Below, piece after piece: positions 25,201-28,955 of a DNA stretch of 28,955 nucleotides. A model generated the notes under the pieces. That model did no database searches. It worked only from the letters and a program-made list of their open reading frames with translations, and was not told the DNA's origin. The translations under genes were made by a program, and so were the position numbers. The stretch's first letter is position 1, and each line of letters opens with the position of its first letter. This DNA comes from Latescibacteria bacterium UBA6620 (GTDB lineage Bacteria; Latescibacterota; UBA2968), in the NCBI GenBank assembly GCA_002433075.1, contig DJHM01000021.1, positions 1 to 28,955 of the forward strand, in the 5' to 3' direction.

Positions 25201-25362
25201 CGCCCCCACGTAGACCGTCGTCGTGACGATGAACGGGATCGTGATATCCGGCGCCGCTTCACGCGGAAGCGTAGCGTAGCCGTACGCTCCCATCATCACG
25301 AGCAACACCACCAACACGTAGACCGTCACGCGTTTTCGAATGGCAAAATCGGTCAGAATCAT
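22258..25362 (-). CDS. RND (HAE-1 type) inner-membrane efflux transporter
   Basis: A 1034-residue AcrB-like proton/drug antiporter, the normal family length. TM1 spans about 10-30 and a first periplasmic loop about 31-330. The second helix bundle (about 336-480) contains LALGMLVDNAIVIVENI with the proton-relay Asp397; the neighbouring AcrB Asp408 position is Asn here. A second periplasmic loop and a final bundle containing VLMTGIGVISLAGVVVNNAIVLIDY follow. It forms a trimer that exports hydrophobic compounds through the adaptor and TolC encoded upstream. Its ATG overlaps the adaptor stop by 4 nt (ATGA). The frame is free of lesions over 3.1 kb, which contrasts with the damaged accessory genes. 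Confidence 0.93.
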   Translation of the reverse strand: MILTDFAIRKRVTVYVLVVLLVMMGAYGYATLPREAAPDITIPFIVTTTVYVGASPADVETLVTRKIEKKLQGLEDVKEMRSTSAEGVSTITLEFEASLDVDESLQKVKDKVDLAKQDLPDDAEDPIVSEVNFSNIPIMIVNVSGDYGLVRLKEVAEDLSDELETISGVLEVQLAGGLEREVQVDVDPDRLTVYQLSLQDVVEAIQRENVTLPGGSLDLGGYNYSVRVPGEVESVEEIADFVIKGDGGRPVYIRDVAEVTYGFADRSSYARLNGQSCVSLSVIKRSGENLIEISDRVKAILSQMESVLPTGTVTTVQGDQSTNIRMMVRDLENNILSGLILVVAVLFFFMGFRNAVFAGIAIPLSMLISFVVIDAMEMTLNMVVLFSLILALGMLVDNAIVIVENIYRHVQSGKPNDEGSSVGTGEVAVPVIASTLTTLCAFAPMIFWPGMMGEFMKYLPITLIITLASSLLVGLVMNPTFCASFMRVDREDARSEQLLGVLGRYQRVLDGALDHPFRTMAFSGLSLVLVVILYGFFGRGVEFFPDVDPRKAYVDVRAPSGTRLETSDRIVKQIEAMLANVAEVDTYVATVGSSSDPEDFSEGGGTPHKSRVTVDFVAEEDRSRTGFEIIDELREKLAEVTGAEVEIEKEREGPPSGPPINIELVGDSFDTLGDLAARVRRIVEEVPGVVDLKDDYDKGRPEVRIQIDREAAALSGLDTRRIASTVRTAVYGSEASEFRAGEDDHDIWVRLRSDRRSRLADLETLIVEKDGKQIPLGSVARVETGGGLGSIKRKDMKRVVSVSGKVVGRTTDAALADCQAALADFELLPGYQILYTGETEDQNEAEAFLTNAFIVAVFMIALVLITQFDSVALPFVVLTSVILSLVGVLIGLMVTATPFGVLMTGIGVISLAGVVVNNAIVLIDYIQRLRREGMEPREAIVVAARTRFRPVIMTAITTILGLIPLATGISFDFFSFSWEIGGRSSEWWGPMGIAVVFGLAFATILTLVVVPVMVQLIWRWTERKRPVAMAAAAD

Positions 25363-26405
25363 CGGATCACGTTCCTGATGGCGACGCCCTCACCCGAGAT
25401 CAGGTCCCGACCGCCGGCAACGACCAGCGTGTCTCCCGCAGCCAGACCCTGGCGCACAACCACGCGGTGGCCTTCACTCGGGCCCAGCACCACATCCCGC
25501 AGAACCGCCTTCTCGTTCTCGACGACGAAGACGATCGGCCCCGATTCCCTTTCGACCAGGGCGTCGCGTGGAATGACCAGGACATTCTCCATCCGCCGCC
25601 GCTGTGCCCGCAACTTCCCCGCCATCCCCGGCTTCAGCTCTCCTTCCCCGTTCTCGATCCGCACTTCCAGCGGATACACACGTCGTTCCGTTTCGGCCGC
25701 AGGCCCCACACGATCGACTTCCCCCGTGAACGATCGGCTACCCAGGGCGTCGATCTGAACTTCCACGCTTCGACCCACGGCGAAGTCGCCGATGTCTCCT
25801 TCCGGCAGCCAGGCAGTCATCCTCACCGTATCCCCTTGAACGAGCCGAACAGCCGGCTGACCGGGCTGGGCCAGATCACCCACCTCGATCCATCGTGCCG
25901 CAACTTCTCCGGTGAACGGAGCCAGCAGCGTCGCGTTCTTCAATCGCTGTCGAACCGTGGCGAGCGCCGAAGCCGCCCGCCTCTCTTCGTACTCGGCCGC
26001 ATACAGATCCTGTTCCGAAATCGTTCCGTCGTCGAACAGCTGTCTGGAATTCTCATAGTTGTAACGGTGAAACTTCGCCCCGGCCTGTGCCTCGATCAGG
26101 GCAGCATCCAGGAGATACGTATGCAATCGGGCGATTAGATCGCCCTTTTTGACCGAGTCGCCCAGCGCACGCTCGATCTTCGCCACGGACCCCGATTCGA
26201 GGAACGACAGCTGCACATCTCGCCACGCCTCCACCGATGCTGGATATCTCCCGATCTGCGTCATCGTGTCAGGTCTCACCACCACGACCGCCACGTTCGT
26301 CTGCCGTTTCGTCTCCGGCTCACCGACCCCGAGCTCGGAGTCCTCCCCGCCGCACGCCACCAACCCGACCAGGCACAACGCCGCAATCTTGCCAAACCGC
26401 CTCAT
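25359..26405 (-). CDS. RND efflux periplasmic adaptor (membrane fusion protein) lipoprotein
   Basis: A 348-residue AcrA/MexA-type adaptor. A lipoprotein signal peptide ends at the lipobox LVAC (Cys18). The barrel-sandwich (biotinyl-lipoyl-like) halves flank a short hairpin (about 80-165: GDLIARLHTYLLDAALIEAQ, LLAPFTGEVAARW), then come the beta-barrel (about 185-245) and membrane-proximal domain. It bridges the RND pump and TolC. It overlaps its neighbours on both sides by 4 nt, so the three pump genes are translationally coupled. Confidence 0.92.
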   Translation of the reverse strand: MRRFGKIAALCLVGLVACGGEDSELGVGEPETKRQTNVAVVVVRPDTMTQIGRYPASVEAWRDVQLSFLESGSVAKIERALGDSVKKGDLIARLHTYLLDAALIEAQAGAKFHRYNYENSRQLFDDGTISEQDLYAAEYEERRAASALATVRQRLKNATLLAPFTGEVAARWIEVGDLAQPGQPAVRLVQGDTVRMTAWLPEGDIGDFAVGRSVEVQIDALGSRSFTGEVDRVGPAAETERRVYPLEVRIENGEGELKPGMAGKLRAQRRRMENVLVIPRDALVERESGPIVFVVENEKAVLRDVVLGPSEGHRVVVRQGLAAGDTLVVAGGRDLISGEGVAIRNVIR

Positions 26406-27724
26406 TCCCTACCTCCAGCTTCAACTTCCACGAACGGGGAGATCCCCACAGCCTGCTCGAGACCGACAAGCGCCCGGGCGAGATCGAACCGCGCCAACAC
26501 GAGGTCGCTCCGGCTTCGAGTCAGAACGACCTGCGCGTCGAGTACCTCCAGTTGCGTACCGAACCCGATCCCGTAACGCGATGTGGCCAGCTCGGCGTTG
26601 CGCTCGGCCACCGTTCGGATGTCTTCCTGCGCGTCCACGCGTTCTCGCGTCTCCTGAACGTCGTACCACGCCTGACGGACATCGCGACGCACCCGCTTTT
26701 CCAAACGCGTGACCGCCACTTCCGATCGTCGACGCTCGACCTTCGCTTTGTTGACGAGTGCACGGTTTCTCGTCCCGGCGTACAGCGGAAGGTTGAGTGC
26801 AACGCCTGTGACCCAACTCTGAATGAAGTCGTCCCCGGCGAATTCGAACGTGTTGCTCTGAGCCTGCAACTGACCCGTCGCCACGAGGTCGAGCGAGGGC
26901 CTCATTTCGGACTTCTGTGCACGAATCGCCGCCTCTCTCATCGTGACTTCGAAACCGGCCTGCACCAGGTCGGGTCTTCCCCCCAGAGCCTGAGACACCA
27001 AAGCTGCAGGATCATCCAGGTCAAGTGGCGTCTTGTTACGGAAGGTTCCGTCCGGCACGATCTTTTCGGTCGGAGGCACGCCGATCACATCCTTCAGATC
27101 CAGAAGAGCCACCGCTCGACCATGGGCAGCCCGAATCGAATCCGGACGCAGGGCGGTTACGCGGACGGTCGCACGGAGCAGATCGTAGTCCGAAACACGA
27201 CCGGCCTTTCGCAATGAGGTGACCTGATCCAGATTCGCGCGCGCTTGAGTCAAAGCCTCGCGGCTGACCTCCACGAGTGACTCCGCCAGCAACACGTTCG
27301 AAAACGCCACTTCCGCTTCTGCAGCCACCATCTGCTTCGCCAGAAGATGTCCCGACTCGGTGAGACTTCTGAAAGCGCGCGCTGCCTGAAGACCCGCACC
27401 CACTTTCCCGCTCGACCAGAGAACCTGTCGCACCGACAACACACCTGTGATCGTGTTCGATGTGCCGATGGAAAAGGTCTGTTGTCCTTGCGGAGTGTCG
27501 AACACAAACGACGGCAGCAACCAGGAACGATCGTAATTTCCGCGAACCGTGATCTCCGGCAGGGCTTCCGCCCATCCTTCCCGAATTTCCTCTCGTGCCC
27601 GAAGGCGATCCAGACGAGCCTCCTCGATCGCTTCATTCCGCGCCAGCGCCAGTTCGACCGCTCCCTCCAGCGTCAGCGCTTCCGCCCCGGCGGCCACGAA
27701 AATCCAGATGATCAGTCCCAGCAT
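26402..27724 (-). CDS. tolC: TolC-family outer-membrane efflux protein
   Basis: A 440-residue outer-membrane channel protein with a signal peptide (about 1-16, ending AGAEA). Two repeated OEP domains follow, with the typical long coiled-coil helices: LTLEGAVELALARNEAIEEARLD at the start, and GTRNRALVNKAKVERRRSEV followed by GIGFGTQLEVLDAQVVL in the second half. It forms the trimeric outer-membrane duct of the pump. It is the first gene of the unit. Its ATG has a ggagga site, and a palindromic operator candidate lies 17 bp upstream. Confidence 0.92.
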   Translation of the reverse strand: MLGLIIWIFVAAGAEALTLEGAVELALARNEAIEEARLDRLRAREEIREGWAEALPEITVRGNYDRSWLLPSFVFDTPQGQQTFSIGTSNTITGVLSVRQVLWSSGKVGAGLQAARAFRSLTESGHLLAKQMVAAEAEVAFSNVLLAESLVEVSREALTQARANLDQVTSLRKAGRVSDYDLLRATVRVTALRPDSIRAAHGRAVALLDLKDVIGVPPTEKIVPDGTFRNKTPLDLDDPAALVSQALGGRPDLVQAGFEVTMREAAIRAQKSEMRPSLDLVATGQLQAQSNTFEFAGDDFIQSWVTGVALNLPLYAGTRNRALVNKAKVERRRSEVAVTRLEKRVRRDVRQAWYDVQETRERVDAQEDIRTVAERNAELATSRYGIGFGTQLEVLDAQVVLTRSRSDLVLARFDLARALVGLEQAVGISPFVEVEAGGRE

Positions 27725-27740
27725 CCGTCCTCCAACATAT

Positions 27741-27760
27741 TTTATTTACCGGTAAGTAAA
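27741..27760 (-). promoter_or_regulatory. 20-bp palindromic operator candidate upstream of the efflux operon
   Basis: The sequence has a perfect TTACCGGTAA core. The whole 20 bp is its own reverse complement except for one mismatched pair, AT-rich at both edges. It ends 17 bp before the tolC ATG (27724), and a plausible -10 (taaaat on the minus strand, 27744-27739) overlaps its edge, with a weak -35 (ctggtg) 17 bp further up. Size, symmetry and position are those of a TetR-type operator; the TetR protein at 20134-20748 is the natural partner. Binding is inferred. Confidence 0.7.
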
Positions 27761-27820
27761 TCACCAGAGCCGGCCTGTCCCCGTCAACCTCTTGTTGGAT
27801 GTTTCAGGAGCTCGAAAGAT

Positions 27821-28882
27821 TCAGTCAATCTCCGGCATCTCTTCGATCCACCGGCGCACCAGGGCGACGCCTTCCCGGTCGACATCTCTGCGAGCCAGTT
27901 CCGGCATCGCCACATCGGGCTCTTTCGATATCAGTCGATACAGCAAAATCGATGCGTCAGGCCGACCCGGAACGATGTCGTAACGTCGATCGCTGGTCCC
28001 CCGGCCCGCCGCTGAGGCCGTCTTGTAGACGCCCAGCAAGGAGGGATCAGTCGTCGACGCCCGGAGATCCAGACCCGTGTTCCAGGCCGAAGCCCCCGGA
28101 CTGTGGCAGTGTGCACAATTGGCTTCGAGGTAAGCGCGGGCTCGATCCTTTACACTTCCCGTGGCAGGGTCATCCCAAACCGCGAGACCGGCTGTACGAC
28201 CCACATCCGGCAGCCCATCGAGCATCCCGTGATCGCGCCAGTGATCGAGCTGGTTTCGCGTTCCGTCCTCGTAGTCGAAGTCCTTGTTCAGGAACCTCGC
28301 CTTCACTCCGATCGGAACCATCTCACCGTTCATATTATGGCACTGCGCACACTGATTCGTGTTCGGAACCATATAGTCGTTGACCCGTACGGCCCCCGTC
28401 CCGTCGATCCAGGACACCACCTGATCGTCCCCCGCAACTTCCAGATAACCGTCCTGCTGGCCGCGGTTCCACACGTAGGTCAATGCGCCCCATCCCTTCG
28501 CGCCCCGAATCAGCAATCGTGTTTCGAGATGTCGCCATCCCTTGTCCGCATTGCGAGCGTCGACCGGATATGAGAATGTTTTCGAAAGAAGGGTGCCGAC
28601 CGGCAGGTCGAACGTCTCCTCCGCGTCGTAGACTAAAGGGAGGGCCGTGCTCCCGTCTCGTGGCAACCGGATGAACCTGAACTTGTGGGAATAGTCGGAG
28701 AAAAGCGGCGTCGTCACGTCGTAGGGCATCACGCCAGGAGCCGGGCGATGTTCGTGGACGTCGCCCACGAACAAATCGAGGTCGGAGAGCCGATCAGGTG
28801 GGTTCGCCAGGGGATCGCGAGGGCCGCACGCGACGATCAGAGCACACGCCAGCAGAGTGGCTGCAGATCCGGTTCGTCTCAC
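27821..28882 (-). CDS. SO2930-like diheme c-type cytochrome lipoprotein
   Basis: A 353-residue lipoprotein: signal peptide ending in the lipobox IVAC (Cys19), then PYDVTTPLFSDYSHKFRF and a C-terminal half with two haem-binding motifs, CAQCH (178-182) and CAHCH (256-260). The layout matches the family annotated SO2930/HNE_0200, exported diheme cytochromes of unclear partner. It should carry covalent haem c in the periplasm and needs a cytochrome maturation system not in this window. It starts with GTG overlapping the stop of an upstream gene (GTGA, 4 nt), so it is translated as part of a pair. It ends 97 bp before tolC, and the gap contains the operator candidate, so the pump unit probably has its own promoter. 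Confidence 0.82.
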   Translation of the reverse strand: MRRTGSAATLLACALIVACGPRDPLANPPDRLSDLDLFVGDVHEHRPAPGVMPYDVTTPLFSDYSHKFRFIRLPRDGSTALPLVYDAEETFDLPVGTLLSKTFSYPVDARNADKGWRHLETRLLIRGAKGWGALTYVWNRGQQDGYLEVAGDDQVVSWIDGTGAVRVNDYMVPNTNQCAQCHNMNGEMVPIGVKARFLNKDFDYEDGTRNQLDHWRDHGMLDGLPDVGRTAGLAVWDDPATGSVKDRARAYLEANCAHCHSPGASAWNTGLDLRASTTDPSLLGVYKTASAAGRGTSDRRYDIVPGRPDASILLYRLISKEPDVAMPELARRDVDREGVALVRRWIEEMPEID

Positions 28883-28955
28883 CTCGCCTCCAAAACGATC
28901 TGGGGAAGCGGAGGGTGCGACCCGGCATAGGCGGCCAGGTCGGTCTGGAGATTCG
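28879..28955 (-). CDS. 3' end of an unidentified gene
   Basis: The last 25 codons or so of a frame running in from outside the window end in TGA at 28881-28879, overlapping the cytochrome GTG by 4 nt. The visible tail is polar with a PPLPQIVLEAR ending. Too little is present to name it. The coupling suggests it acts with the diheme cytochrome. Confidence 0.5.
   Translation of the reverse strand, partial: NLQTDLAAYAGSHPPLPQIVLEAR

Overview
The window reads as high-GC chromosomal DNA from a Gram-negative heterotrophic bacterium. A TolC/adaptor/RND tripartite pump, two lipoproteins and a diheme cytochrome imply an outer membrane. The family mix is three enolase-superfamily sugar-acid dehydratases, two mannonate dehydratases, three aldolase-type enzymes, a DUF1961 protein, a sulfatase and two phytanoyl-CoA-dioxygenase-like genes. 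This recalls poorly cultured, often marine or sponge-associated lineages such as Poribacteria, Latescibacterota or Planctomycetes-like bacteria. That placement is an impression from gene content, since there is no rRNA or other marker here.

Layout. Positions 1-1.9 kb hold a minus-strand aldo/keto-reductase-like gene with a clear terminator, and a PhyH gene broken by three in-frame stops. A plus-strand dehydratase (1.9-3.1 kb) follows. From 10.45 kb down to 3.4 kb runs a seven-gene minus-strand catabolic cluster: dehydratase, two tandem mannonate dehydratases, HpcH/HpaI aldolase, RraA-type protein, DUF1961 protein and DapA-type aldolase/lyase. Together they look like a route from hexuronates or aldonates through 2-keto-3-deoxy acids to pyruvate.

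From 10.5 to 14.8 kb lies a damaged stretch. It holds a truncated haemoglobin fused to ankyrin repeats (three -1 frameshifts, each beside a homopolymer), an alpha/beta hydrolase with one internal stop, an intact SlyD-type prolyl isomerase, an AlkA-like glycosylase with a shifted 5' end, and a half-length MFS transporter. An intact PhyH gene, a six-TM potassium channel, a third enolase-superfamily dehydratase and a low-molecular-weight phosphatase fill 14.8-18.3 kb. A broken agarase-like glycoside hydrolase and a frameshifted lone receiver domain follow.

The right end is a tight minus-strand transcription unit reading leftward: TolC, adaptor and RND pump (4-nt overlaps between successive genes), then sulfatase, TetR regulator (overlapping the sulfatase) and response regulator. 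A 20-bp near-perfect palindrome sits just upstream of tolC and is the obvious candidate operator for the TetR protein. A diheme cytochrome lipoprotein and the tail of one more gene close the window.

The most unusual features are the globin-ankyrin architecture and the concentration of stops and single-base indels in a handful of accessory genes while long neighbours stay intact. Short palindromic and dispersed repeats occupy most intergenic gaps. I saw no tRNA, rRNA, CRISPR array, integrase or transposase.
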